Shown here: positions 6,372 through 13,557 of the stretch, piece after piece
How positions within the stretch are numbered: the first letter of the stretch is position 1
How the letters are laid out: every line of letters starts with the position of its first letter
DNA from: SURF-21 sp964529285
Lineage (GTDB): Bacteria; Actinomycetota; Geothermincolia; Geothermincolales; RBG-13-55-18
Length of the DNA stretch: 14,983 nucleotides
Direction: 5' to 3'
NCBI GenBank assembly: GCA_964529285.1
Contig: CAZGWK010000069.1
Coordinates: forward strand, 1 to 14,983
Notes under the pieces: generated by a model
What the model was told of the DNA's origin: nothing
Database searches by the model: none
Seen by the model: the letters and a program-made list of their open reading frames with translations, nothing else
Translations under genes and position numbers: made by a program

Positions 6372-7809
6372 AGCCGACCTCCCTCTCGAAGACGTCGAGC
6401 CGGTTGGCTTCGTTGGTCCCCTCGTAGATCTGGGATACCTTGGCGTCGCGGAAGCGCTTCTCTATGCCGTACTCGCGGCGCATGCCCTCCAGGCCCACGA
6501 TGTCAGCGCACGCGCAGGCGGCGTGCAGCGCCAGGTCGGTGGCGGCGGCCTTGATGGCGGAGCCGTGGCGAATGAAATTCGACTTCACCTCGTCGGTCAC
6601 CTGCTTTTTCTTGAGCCCGCTCACCATCGACGTGACCAGCCTGGATCCGGCGATCTCCTCCAGCTTGTCGGACATGAGCACGCTTCTTGGGGTGATGCGC
6701 AGGGCGGTCTTGGCGATGGGGTTGTTGAGCATCTTCATGACGTGGTAGAAGTCCACCGCCACTGCGAAATCGATGATCGCCTTGCGTACTATGATGATGT
6801 CCTTCATGATGTCCGCCAGCTCGAACTGCACCCACTGCTCGTCGATGAGGCGGTGATCCCCCACCTTCTTCTCCGACGCGTATTTCACGGTGGCCTCCGT
6901 CACGCCCCGGGCATTTCCCAGGGCCAGGGCGGCGACGGCTCCCCGCGTGGTCGAGAGTATCTCCAGGGTGTGTTCCATGCCCTCTCCCGGGGGGGCCCAC
7001 ACGTTCTCCTCGGGGAGGAAGACGTCCTCGAAGAGGAGCTCGGCGGTGTGCTTGGCCTTGTGCCCGCACTTGTTCTCGATCCTCCCGATGGAGAAACCGG
7101 GGGTATTCGCGTCTATGAAGAAGGTCGCGTCGGTCTCCAGGGGGCGGGAGCGGTCCACCGGCGCGTTGAAGACGACGTAGTTGGCGAGGTCGCCGTTGGT
7201 GATGAAGTGCTTGCGGCCGTTCACCAGGTAGCCGCCGTTGTGCCTCTTCGCCTCGATGGAGGGGCGCATGGTGCGCATGGCCGCGGGGTGCTCCGAGTCG
7301 GTGCCGCTGCTGGGCTCGGTGATGGCCCAGCCGAAGAACACCGGGTTGCCCTTCGCCTCCTCCTCCACCATCTCCTTGATCATGTTGATGAGGATGCCGG
7401 GAAGGAAATCGACGCAGGCGCAGAGGAAGCCGAACATGTTGAAGACGATCTGGGCGGTGAGGCCCACGCAGGCCGCGCATCCCTCCTCCACGAAGAGGAA
7501 GAGGCCCAGGCCGCCCCATCCCCTCCCACCCATCTTCACGGGCACGTATGCGGTGGGGATGTGTTCCCGCATGGCCTTGCCGTAGAAGTCCCAGTCCATG
7601 TAGGTGGGGTCTTCCGCGCACCTGGCGTCCACCTCCAGGGCCACCGGGGCGATGACCTCGCGGGCGAACCTGCGGCCCACCCGCTGCGCATCCTCGGCCT
7701 GTTTGACGTATGAAGGGAACTTCTTCTTCATCACCTTGAGCATGGGCGAGTATTCGAGCAGGTCCCCGTCGCTCCCCATGTAGGTATAAAGTTCGCCGCG
7801 CGCATTCAT
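6361..7809 (-). CDS. Acyl-CoA dehydrogenase, long form (482 aa), catalytic residues present
   Basis: This FAD enzyme family introduces an alpha,beta double bond into acyl-CoA and passes electrons to ETF or a similar carrier. Visible are ITEPSSGTD (163-171), VNGRKHFITNG (196-206), the middle-domain beta region to about 270, and the C-terminal QIYEGTNEANR (460-470) with catalytic Glu463. It is about 100 residues longer than typical members; the extra length is in the N-terminal part and in the helical domain (about 310-420). ATG at 7807-7809 follows GAAGGGGGAAG. The frame stays open to 8319, but that extension overlaps the nitroreductase gene and was rejected. It lies 20 bp after the nitroreductase gene and overlaps the 375-aa dehydrogenase by 11 bp, which fits co-translation of the two subunits. 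Confidence 0.92.
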   Translation of the reverse strand: MNARGELYTYMGSDGDLLEYSPMLKVMKKKFPSYVKQAEDAQRVGRRFAREVIAPVALEVDARCAEDPTYMDWDFYGKAMREHIPTAYVPVKMGGRGWGGLGLFLFVEEGCAACVGLTAQIVFNMFGFLCACVDFLPGILINMIKEMVEEEAKGNPVFFGWAITEPSSGTDSEHPAAMRTMRPSIEAKRHNGGYLVNGRKHFITNGDLANYVVFNAPVDRSRPLETDATFFIDANTPGFSIGRIENKCGHKAKHTAELLFEDVFLPEENVWAPPGEGMEHTLEILSTTRGAVAALALGNARGVTEATVKYASEKKVGDHRLIDEQWVQFELADIMKDIIIVRKAIIDFAVAVDFYHVMKMLNNPIAKTALRITPRSVLMSDKLEEIAGSRLVTSMVSGLKKKQVTDEVKSNFIRHGSAIKAAATDLALHAACACADIVGLEGMRREYGIEKRFRDAKVSQIYEGTNEANRLDVFEREVGYEF

Positions 7810-7829
7810 ATGTCTTCCCCCTTCTCTTT

Positions 7830-8858
7830 TCAGAGCCACTTGACGCGGGGCGGCTCGCGCTTGACCACGCGGTCGCATACCCCCTTCGGGTACCCCAGGG
7901 CTATGGCGGTGAAGAACTTGAACGGCGGCTTGATCCCGAGCGTCTCCTTTACGAACTTGGGGTAGAGGAGGAAGGGCAGGTTCATGAGCCCGATGATGCA
8001 GGTCCCCAGCCCCAGCGAATGGGCGGCCAGTACCATGTTCTCCACCGCCAGCCCCGTGTCCAGGTCCACCTGGCCTATGCCTCGGTAATCCTTCAGGACC
8101 AGGATGACGGTGGGGGCTCCGAGGAAGAGGCCGTGGTCGGGGTGTTCGTAGACGGCCTTGGCCCCCATGGCGCCCCTCTGGTCCGCGCTGCCCACGATGA
8201 GCTTGCTGAACGCCTTGGTGAAGATCCTCTTCCTGCGGGGAGGGTTCCTGAACTCCTCCAGGGTCTTGGGGAAGACGCTGTCGACGAGTTTCTGCAGGGC
8301 TTTTTCCGATTTGTCGCACAACTCCTGGATGAGGTCCGAGTCCTGCACCACCACGAAGGCCCAGGGCTGGCAGTTGCCCGCCGAGGGGGCGAAGCGACCC
8401 GCCTCGATGACGCGGGCCACCGTTTCCTTGGGCACCTGGTCCTTCTTGAAGAGGCGCACGCTGCGCCGCTTGTAGATGACGCGCTCCGTCTCGGTGAGCT
8501 GGTCCTCGTAGTCATCGAAGCGCTCCGGCGTCTTCTCGCCGAAGGGCTGCGGGTAGGTGTTCTCCGCCTCGGGGAAGATGTCCGTGTTCTTGTAGAGGCC
8601 CGTCAGCACTCGGTAGTTGCCCTTGCGCGTAATGGCCTCGTTGGGGCATACAGCGACGCACGAATCGCAGGCTATGCAGCGGAACGCGTCGAAACTCTCG
8701 TTGAAGGCCGGTACGCCGTCCTTTAACTCCAGGATCTCCATGGGACAGGTCTTGATGCAGCGTTTGCAGCCGTCGCACTTCTCCGGGTCCACCTCAATGG
8801 TGGGCCACTGCGTCGGAGGGAGGAAGACCTCCTTGGTGTCTGCCTTGGCCATTTTCAT
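7830..8858 (-). CDS. Nitroreductase with N-terminal 2x[4Fe-4S] ferredoxin domain
   Basis: The 342-residue fusion protein starts with a bacterial ferredoxin module holding two CxxCxxCxxxCP clusters: C28, C31, C34, C38 and C61, C64, C67, C71. From about residue 126 there is an FMN nitroreductase fold: RRSVR (131-135, phosphate contact), APSAGNCQPW (158-167), the GLGTC loop (283-287) and GYPKG (322-326). The family reduces nitro groups, quinones or flavins; with the ferredoxin domain the electron donor may be a low-potential carrier instead of NAD(P)H, which is inference. ATG at 8856-8858 follows AGGAAAGGGG. It is the first gene of the five-gene operon. About 30 bp upstream lies an inverted element paired with one after the last gene. 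Confidence 0.92.
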   Translation of the reverse strand: MKMAKADTKEVFLPPTQWPTIEVDPEKCDGCKRCIKTCPMEILELKDGVPAFNESFDAFRCIACDSCVAVCPNEAITRKGNYRVLTGLYKNTDIFPEAENTYPQPFGEKTPERFDDYEDQLTETERVIYKRRSVRLFKKDQVPKETVARVIEAGRFAPSAGNCQPWAFVVVQDSDLIQELCDKSEKALQKLVDSVFPKTLEEFRNPPRRKRIFTKAFSKLIVGSADQRGAMGAKAVYEHPDHGLFLGAPTVILVLKDYRGIGQVDLDTGLAVENMVLAAHSLGLGTCIIGLMNLPFLLYPKFVKETLGIKPPFKFFTAIALGYPKGVCDRVVKREPPRVKWL

Positions 8859-8888
8859 CTACCCCTTTCCTGACTATTTCCCGGCGAC

Positions 8889-8922
8889 ATCAACATTTTG
8901 GGGTCAGGTCTCAAATGTTGAC
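8889..8922 (+). repeat. GGGGTCAG-core element, subtype GTCAACATTT, right of unit B
   Basis: TCAACATTT (8890-8898) and AAATGTTGA (8913-8921) form a dyad around GGGGTCAGGTCT. It is the inverse of the element at 2409-2442, with 32 of 34 positions the same. It lies just upstream of the operon's first gene, so it may fall in the promoter or leader of that operon. Confidence 0.9.
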
Positions 8923-9030
8923 ATCAGCCCTCCGCTGTCTTCTGTGCTGCGGCGACCTCGACGCGCCCCGCATCTCCCATGAACCCATGAAAGCTGGTGC
9001 GGATATATGACCGCCCCGCTTAACCGACTT

Positions 9031-9066
9031 TGTCCCATTTCCGGGGCTGACCCCACAGATGGGACA
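9031..9066 (-). repeat. GGGGTCAG-core element, subtype TGTCCC, left of unit C
   Basis: TGTCCC (9031-9036) and GGGACA (9061-9066) bracket the core, read on minus as GGGGTCAGCCCCGGAAAT. The central 24 nt are the reverse complement of the plus copy at 13275-13310; they differ only in the loop (CTGT against GAAA). A truncated copy (GATGGGGCTGACCCCA, 9071-9086) follows directly, so this gap also shows local duplication. It lies next to the stop of the PaaK-like gene. Confidence 0.85.
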
Positions 9067-9093
9067 CACAGATGGGGCTGACCCCATTGCTGG

Positions 9094-10464
9094 CTATTCG
9101 TATTTCTTCTCCAGGAGCTGCGTCTTCTTGGTGGCGCGCTCCAGGGTTCCCGGCTTCACCCACGTTATGTCCGGCCGCAGCTTCAACAGGCGGTGCATCT
9201 CGTCGCTCAGCTCCGCCGCGAGTGCATCCAGCGCTTCCTCCTTCACGTCCTCCCCATGCTCTATCTTGAGCTTGAGCGGCGGCACGACCATGGGCGGCTT
9301 CTCCGTGAGCACGATGCGGAAATGCCCCGTCACCTTGGGGACGAAACCCTGGATGATGCCCTGGATGGACGCCGGATACACCGGGACGCCCTTGACCTTG
9401 AGCATGTCGTCCGCCCGTCCAACTATCTTGTAGCGGAAGCCGCTGTATCCGCACGGGCAGGGCTCAGTGAACACCTGGTGTATGTCGTTCAGGGTGAAGC
9501 GCATGTCGAACCATACCGCGCCCTCGGGGTTCAGCGAGGTCCCGCACATGAGGCCCGTCGCCCCGTGCTCCATGGGAACGGGATCGCCTGTCTCGGGGTC
9601 CACAAGTTCGTAATAGGTGGCCTCGTCCATCAGCCAGTGCATTCCCTGATAAACGGGATAGTCGCACGAGCAGCCGTAGCCCGCGCCCGCGTCGAAGACC
9701 TTCGCCCCGTATTCGCTCTCCAGCCGCTCCCGCACCTCGGGTATGCCCGCACCGGGCTCCGCGCCGAGGAAGAGGATCTTGATGCCGATATCTCCCACCG
9801 GGTGCCCCAGTGCCTCGGGCGCCTTCTCGATGAGGTGCAGGGCCAGCGACGGCGTGCCGGAGAAGACGGTGGCCTTGTACATCTTCAGGAACTGCAGTAT
9901 CTTTTCCGTCCCCGCCTCCGCCCCGATAGGGATCATCATGATGCCGGGGTAGTCGCCGAACCAGAAGAGCTGCGGCGTCCCCGCCGAGTGCATGGACAGC
10001 CCGAAGCACAGCCCTATGCGGTCTCCCGGGCGGATGCCACAGCGCCAGCCCGCGCGGCTCGCGAACTCCTTCATGTCCTCGAGAGACTTGCGGAAGTTGG
10101 GGTAGGGTGTGGGCACGCCGGTCGTGCCTGCGGTGGTGGTTAGGAGGAAGAGGTCCTTCATCCTCGCCTCGCCGAAGAGGTAGGTGAGCACCTTCTCCAT
10201 GTCCATGCCCACTTCCGCGATGACCTCCCTGAGCACCGCCTGGCTCGCCGGCTTGATCGCCTGCGCAAAGTCGTCGAAGGTCTTGATGTCCTCCGGCTTG
10301 ACCCCGGCTTCGTCGAAGCGCCTGCGGTTGAAGGGTGTGTTCTCGTACTGCCACTTGAGGGCAGGCTGGAGCTTGCTCGCCTGAAGCTCGCGCATCTCCT
10401 CCGTGTTGAGCTTGGGCTCGATCTCCATGTTCCAGTACTTGCGGTCCAGGTCCATATCCGTCAT
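9094..10464 (-). CDS. Phenylacetate-CoA ligase (PaaK)-like adenylate-forming enzyme
   Basis: The 456-residue protein belongs to the PaaK branch of the ANL superfamily, which activates a carboxylate with ATP and joins it to CoA. Visible are the N-terminal YWNMEIEPKL and NTPFNRRRFDEAGV family signatures, the P-loop TTTAGTTGVPTP (about 109-120), and GRADDMLKVKGVPVYP (349-364), the hinge and C-terminal core. A run of lysines near 446-454 may include the A10 catalytic Lys. The region matching the usual YGxSE adenine site reads YGCSCD, so the Glu is missing, and substrate specificity is open. Coenzyme F390 synthetase-like enzymes are an alternative within the family. ATG at 10462-10464 was chosen over an in-frame TTG at 10473 because GGGAAGGAG lies about 9 nt upstream. 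It lies 195 bp after the thiolase, probably co-transcribed. Confidence 0.87.
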   Translation of the reverse strand: MTDMDLDRKYWNMEIEPKLNTEEMRELQASKLQPALKWQYENTPFNRRRFDEAGVKPEDIKTFDDFAQAIKPASQAVLREVIAEVGMDMEKVLTYLFGEARMKDLFLLTTTAGTTGVPTPYPNFRKSLEDMKEFASRAGWRCGIRPGDRIGLCFGLSMHSAGTPQLFWFGDYPGIMMIPIGAEAGTEKILQFLKMYKATVFSGTPSLALHLIEKAPEALGHPVGDIGIKILFLGAEPGAGIPEVRERLESEYGAKVFDAGAGYGCSCDYPVYQGMHWLMDEATYYELVDPETGDPVPMEHGATGLMCGTSLNPEGAVWFDMRFTLNDIHQVFTEPCPCGYSGFRYKIVGRADDMLKVKGVPVYPASIQGIIQGFVPKVTGHFRIVLTEKPPMVVPPLKLKIEHGEDVKEEALDALAAELSDEMHRLLKLRPDITWVKPGTLERATKKTQLLEKKYE

Positions 10465-10659
10465 CTCCTTCAACTCCTTCCCAAATCCCGAGGTCTCGCT
10501 CTTCGGGTTAAAACCCCAATGGAAGCCAGGCTCCCATCCGTCGGTTAGCGGCGATAGCGTATCTCTCGCTCTTCACGCTATCTTTTCGTTTCACTACCCT
10601 TTCGCTTCACTGCCACGGCCTTACGGCCTGCACCCCGCGAGGCCATAACCAGCCGCCCG

Positions 10660-11880
10660 TCACTTCTTCAGAACGATGATGCTCATGAAAGCGGGCTCGG
10701 TTCCGATTATCCCGCCTCCATTCAACGTCAGGCCCAGGCGCGCGTTATCCACCTGCCGGCTTCCGGCCTCCCCGCGCAATTGCCATACCACTTCGGCGAT
10801 CATCCCCAGTCCGGTAGCCCCCACCGGGTGCCCCTTGGATACCAGGCCTCCGCTGGTATTGAACGCCACCTTGCCGTCCAGTGCCGTCCAGCCTCGCTCT
10901 ATCCACTCCGCAGCTTCGCCCGGCTCGCACACCCCCAGGTCCCCCATGAAGGAGAACTCGGAAATGGTAGTGGCGTCGTGCACTTCCACTACGTCCAGGT
11001 CCACCGGATCGATGCCCGCATCCTCGTACGCTGCTGCAGCCAGGTCCTTCACTATGGCCACCTCCCCGAAGGGAAGATCGCTGCGCCCCGACCGGTTCGC
11101 CGAGGCGGCCACGTAGACCGGCTTGTGCGTGTGCCCGCGGGCGAAGCGCCTGCTGCACAGCACCGCCGCCGCCGCCCCGTCGCTGACCGGCGCGCACATG
11201 AGGCGGGTGAGCGGGGCCGAGACCACCGGGGAGTTCATCACCTCCTCGAGGGTCACCTCCTTGCGGTAGTGAGCGTGCGGGTTCAGGCTGCCGTTGCGGT
11301 GGCTCTTCACCGAGAGCATTCCGAAATGTTCCGGCTTCGCGCCGCGCTCCTTCATGTAATAGCGACCGAGGGCGGAATAGAAGTCCATGAAAATAGAGCG
11401 GTTTACCCCGATCCCCTCGGTCGCTTCATAACCCAGACCGGTCTTCGCGAGCACGTTGCCGAGGTCGGCCACCTCCTCGATATCCATTGCCGTGGAGAGC
11501 GCGTTGTACGACTTCAGCTTGTCCTCGTCGAACAGTTTCTCCGCGCCCACCGCGAGCACGCATTCGCTCACCCCGGCGGCCACGGACATCCATGCGAGAT
11601 AGAAGGCGGTCGAAGCGCCGCCACAGGCGTTCTCCACGTTGAAGATGGGGATGCCCTCGATGCCCATGGGTCTCAGCCACACCTGCCCCCTTATCGCCTC
11701 CTGGCCGGTGATGAGTCCCGCCATGGAGTTCGATACGTAGGCCATCTCTATCTGCTTCTTGTCCACCTCGGCGTGCTGCAGGGCCTCCTCGACCGCCTCG
11801 CGGGTCAGATCCTTGAGGCTCTTTTCCAGGAATTTACCGAAACGTGTCATGCCGACACCCAGAACGACGACGTCACGCAT
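10660..11880 (-). CDS. Thiolase family protein, SCP-x type
   Basis: The 406-residue protein is a thiolase of the SCP-x/acetyl-CoA acetyltransferase type, which cleaves 3-ketoacyl-CoA with CoA or condenses two acyl-CoAs. The nucleophile Cys86 sits in VENACGGAS, His301 in VHDATT, and His351 in SKGHPVGATG (348-357). The C-terminal Gly-rich turn LNGGGIIG (386-393) replaces the CxG motif of degradative thiolases, as is usual in this subgroup. Many SCP-x thiolases are encoded beside a small DUF35 zinc-ribbon/OB-fold partner; none is visible here. ATG at 11878-11880 has AAAGGAGG upstream. The longer open frame to 11982 has no such site. It is divergent from the MerR-TetR regulator, a layout that often means direct control. 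Confidence 0.92.
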   Translation of the reverse strand: MRDVVVLGVGMTRFGKFLEKSLKDLTREAVEEALQHAEVDKKQIEMAYVSNSMAGLITGQEAIRGQVWLRPMGIEGIPIFNVENACGGASTAFYLAWMSVAAGVSECVLAVGAEKLFDEDKLKSYNALSTAMDIEEVADLGNVLAKTGLGYEATEGIGVNRSIFMDFYSALGRYYMKERGAKPEHFGMLSVKSHRNGSLNPHAHYRKEVTLEEVMNSPVVSAPLTRLMCAPVSDGAAAAVLCSRRFARGHTHKPVYVAASANRSGRSDLPFGEVAIVKDLAAAAYEDAGIDPVDLDVVEVHDATTISEFSFMGDLGVCEPGEAAEWIERGWTALDGKVAFNTSGGLVSKGHPVGATGLGMIAEVVWQLRGEAGSRQVDNARLGLTLNGGGIIGTEPAFMSIIVLKK

Positions 11881-11953
11881 TGCAATCCTCCTTTTAGGGA
11901 TAATGCTCGAGATGCTGCTGCGATGCGAAGCGTGGATTATGGTGCATGCAACG

Positions 11954-11982
11954 AATCTATGTTTTCTATACGGGTTAGTCAA
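11954..11982 (-). promoter_or_regulatory. Promoter candidate for the thiolase gene
   Basis: On the minus strand TTGACT (11977-11982) and TAGATT (11954-11959) are 17 bp apart and lie about 75 bp upstream of the thiolase ATG. The -35 hexamer matches five of six sigma-70 consensus bases and the -10 four of six. The TCAATATGTTGA dyad (11979-11990) overlaps the -35 box, so a bound repressor there could block transcription; that part is inference. Confidence 0.5.
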
Positions 11983-12010
11983 TATGTTGAAACGGGTAAT
12001 TTACGGGGTG

Positions 12011-12040
12011 TTGAATATGGCTGTAATGCGCTTGTATAAT
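12011..12040 (+). promoter_or_regulatory. Promoter candidate for the MerR-TetR regulator
   Basis: TTGAAT (12011-12016) and a perfect TATAAT (12035-12040) are separated by 18 bp on the plus strand. Transcription would start near 12047 and leave a leader of about 190 nt, which includes the dyad at 12126-12153. The slightly long spacer is compatible with MerR-type control, but nothing proves that here. Confidence 0.5.
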
Positions 12041-12125
12041 GGCTTTTGTGTTATGTTGCTTATGGTAGACGTATAAATAACGCATAAATATCATATAAAG
12101 TTGCGGGAAGGTTGTCCCAGCCTTG

Positions 12126-12153
12126 GATAGTCCGCCTTGTACTTCGGACTATC
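12126..12153. promoter_or_regulatory. Perfect 9-bp dyad, operator or leader hairpin
   Basis: GATAGTCCG (12126-12134) and CGGACTATC (12145-12153) are exact inverted arms around a 10-nt loop (CCTTGTACTT). It lies 85 bp before the regulator's ATG and downstream of its promoter candidate. It could be the operator for autoregulation or an RNA hairpin in the leader. No T-run follows, so it is not an obvious terminator. Confidence 0.55.
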
Positions 12154-12238
12154 GGCCCGGGGAGCATCTGCCCTGCGGAGCAACGGCGAGGCGGGACAGG
12201 GGACGCCGCTCCGCCGGTTCAAGGGGGTGGAGAAGATC

Positions 12239-13201
12239 ATGGCTGTCGAGACCGTGAGCGTTATGCGTATGGGGGAACTCGCACGGCGTTCCGGGCTGAA
12301 AAGTCAGACGGTACATTATTACTTGCGCAGGGGTTACCTTCACCCGCCGTTGATCAAGGACGGGAACCAGGCCTTCTACGATGAGACCCATCTCGAGCGC
12401 CTGCGCCTGCTCAAGAAATGCAAGAGGAAGAACATCCCCTTCGCGTTCTGCGATCAGCTCGAGGAGATCGAATCAGCGCCGGCGAAGCGAGCGGGCGGGA
12501 CGCTTGAAGTGCGGACCGATAAAGGACGCGGGGCGGGAGCGGCCAGAAGCACGAGCGGAGGACGGGCGGTGGGATGGCCCGGAGGAACTTCGACCACCCG
12601 CGACAGGATAATCGACGTAGGATCCAGGGTCTTTCTTCAGCGAGGCTACCGCGGCACAACCATAACGGAGATCATGAACCGGGTGGGCTTGACCAAGGCC
12701 ACCTTTTATTACTATTTCGAGAACAAGAAGGACCTCTACTTCGCATGCCTGGACCGCGTCTTCGACACCATCTTCGTCGAAGCGCTGGAGAAAATAAAGC
12801 AGGAGGAAGACCCACTGAAGCGGTTCGAACTGCGCATGAGGTCATCGCGCCTGTTCCTGGCCGAGATGATAACCATCCTGGATCTGATCAAGGAATCGCT
12901 TCGCGATGAGGACGATGATCACCGGCAGCAGGCGGCGGACGTCTTGCGCAAGGCCCTGGTCGACCCGCTGACGCGGGACGTGCAGAGGGGGATGCGCAAG
13001 GGCGTCTTCCGCAAGGTCAACAGCGAGGTGGTGGGTTACATCATCGTATCCGTACTCGAGACCATAGCCTACCGCCCAATGATCTCCGAAAAGATCACCG
13101 AAGCCGAGATAGAGGATATCATGCTCGATTTCATTTTCCACGCCCTCACCGTCGACGATGGGGACACACGAGGGATGGACACACCCGGGCTCACGCCTTG
13201 A
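12239..13201 (+). CDS. MerR-TetR fusion transcriptional regulator
   Basis: The 320-residue protein carries two DNA-binding domains. Residues 9-77 are a MerR-type winged helix (MGELARRSGLKSQTVHYYLR, then a YDETHLERLRLL helix) without the usual long coiled coil. Residues 78-119 form a Gly/Arg/Ala-rich linker. Residues 120-167 are a TetR-type helix-turn-helix (RDRIIDVGSRVFLQRGY, TTITEIMNRVGLTKATFYYYF, then NKKDLY). Residues 170-305 are a helical ligand-binding and dimerisation region. TetR members of this kind often sense acyl-CoAs, but no ligand is readable here. ATG at 12239-12241 follows AAGGGGGTGGAG; an in-frame upstream ATG at 12137 would add 34 residues that match neither domain. Being divergent from the thiolase, it probably regulates the thiolase-ligase pair and itself. 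Confidence 0.9.
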   Translation: MAVETVSVMRMGELARRSGLKSQTVHYYLRRGYLHPPLIKDGNQAFYDETHLERLRLLKKCKRKNIPFAFCDQLEEIESAPAKRAGGTLEVRTDKGRGAGAARSTSGGRAVGWPGGTSTTRDRIIDVGSRVFLQRGYRGTTITEIMNRVGLTKATFYYYFENKKDLYFACLDRVFDTIFVEALEKIKQEEDPLKRFELRMRSSRLFLAEMITILDLIKESLRDEDDDHRQQAADVLRKALVDPLTRDVQRGMRKGVFRKVNSEVVGYIIVSVLETIAYRPMISEKITEAEIEDIMLDFIFHALTVDDGDTRGMDTPGLTP

Positions 13202-13232
13202 GCGTGTCTGAAGGTCGTGGAGGGGGGTCGTA

Positions 13233-13310
13233 TCGTTTTTCGGTTGAGGGGTTAAGATCATCCAAACACGCACCTGTCCCGAAAGTGGGGTCAGCCCCGG
13301 AAATGGGACA
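13233..13310 (+). repeat. 78-bp perfect long-range repeat (copy 2), TGTCCC element at 13275-13310, right of unit C
   Basis: Identical to 2165-2242. Its right end is the TGTCCC-subtype element (TGTCCC at 13275-13280, GGGACA at 13305-13310), the plus-oriented partner of the minus copy at 9031-9066. That pair encloses the ligase, thiolase and regulator genes. It begins 31 bp after the regulator's stop codon. Confidence 0.9.
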
Positions 13311-13320
13311 TTTTCATACC

Positions 13321-13345
13321 CAGGCCGATTTCCGGGGCTGACCCC
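13321..13345 (-). repeat. GGGGTCAG-core element, subtype CAGGCC, left of unit D
   Basis: CAGGCCGATTTCC followed by GGGGCTGACCCC matches 36-60 at 24 of 25 positions in the same orientation. It faces the plus copy 10 bp away (13275-13310), which is of the other subtype. Its own subtype partner is at 14828-14863, on the far side of the MBL-fold gene. Confidence 0.8.
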
Positions 13346-13557
13346 AAGGCCTCCGCATGGTCACGATGCGACCGGGAGAACACCTCTAAGAATGTATAAT
13401 GTAATGTGCTTGGTTTAATAGCTTCTATCGCAGGGAAATTCGCTGGCGCTGGAAACACACTCATACCGGGCAGGATCATCCTATTCATCCTATTTATATA
13501 TGGTCCAGGTTAGACGAAGGCGTTGGATTGGGTCTCTATTTACGGGAGGGGTTAAAC

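Larger units (their letters stand above)
11881..12238. other. Divergent AT-rich control region between thiolase and regulator (358 bp)
   Basis: This is the most AT-rich stretch of the window, lying between GC-rich genes. It contains promoter-like hexamers on both strands, a TCAA/TTGA dyad (11979-11990) overlapping the thiolase -35 box, two ATAAATA direct repeats 11 bp apart (12073 and 12084), and a 9-bp perfect dyad at 12126-12153. No small gene is credible here. Confidence 0.7.
13202..13557. other. Gene-free gap of 356 bp with two converging repeats
   Basis: The left part holds the second copy of the 78-bp repeat (13233-13310) and the CAGGCC-subtype element at 13321-13345. From about 13380 the sequence is AT-rich, with a TATAAT (13395-13400) lacking a convincing -35, a 9-bp tandem repeat CATCCTATT (13477-13494) and TATATA at 13495-13500. 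The promoter of the MBL-fold gene is probably in 13390-13520, but I cannot place it. The minus-strand frame at 13291-13488 overlaps the repeats and is not credible. Confidence 0.65.

Noticed and set aside
7810..8319. An N-terminal extension of the 482-aa acyl-CoA dehydrogenase frame
   Set aside because: It lies on the nitroreductase gene in another frame, and a good ribosome site precedes the internal ATG at 7809.
10553..10582. An 8-bp dyad GATAGCGT/ACGCTATC followed by TTTT between the thiolase and PaaK-like genes
   Set aside because: The T-run is on the plus strand while both genes run on minus, so it is in the wrong orientation for their terminator. The loop is 14 nt.
13291..13488. A 65-codon minus-strand frame before the MBL-fold gene
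   Set aside because: It overlaps two repeat elements and the likely promoter region, and shows no recognisable motif.
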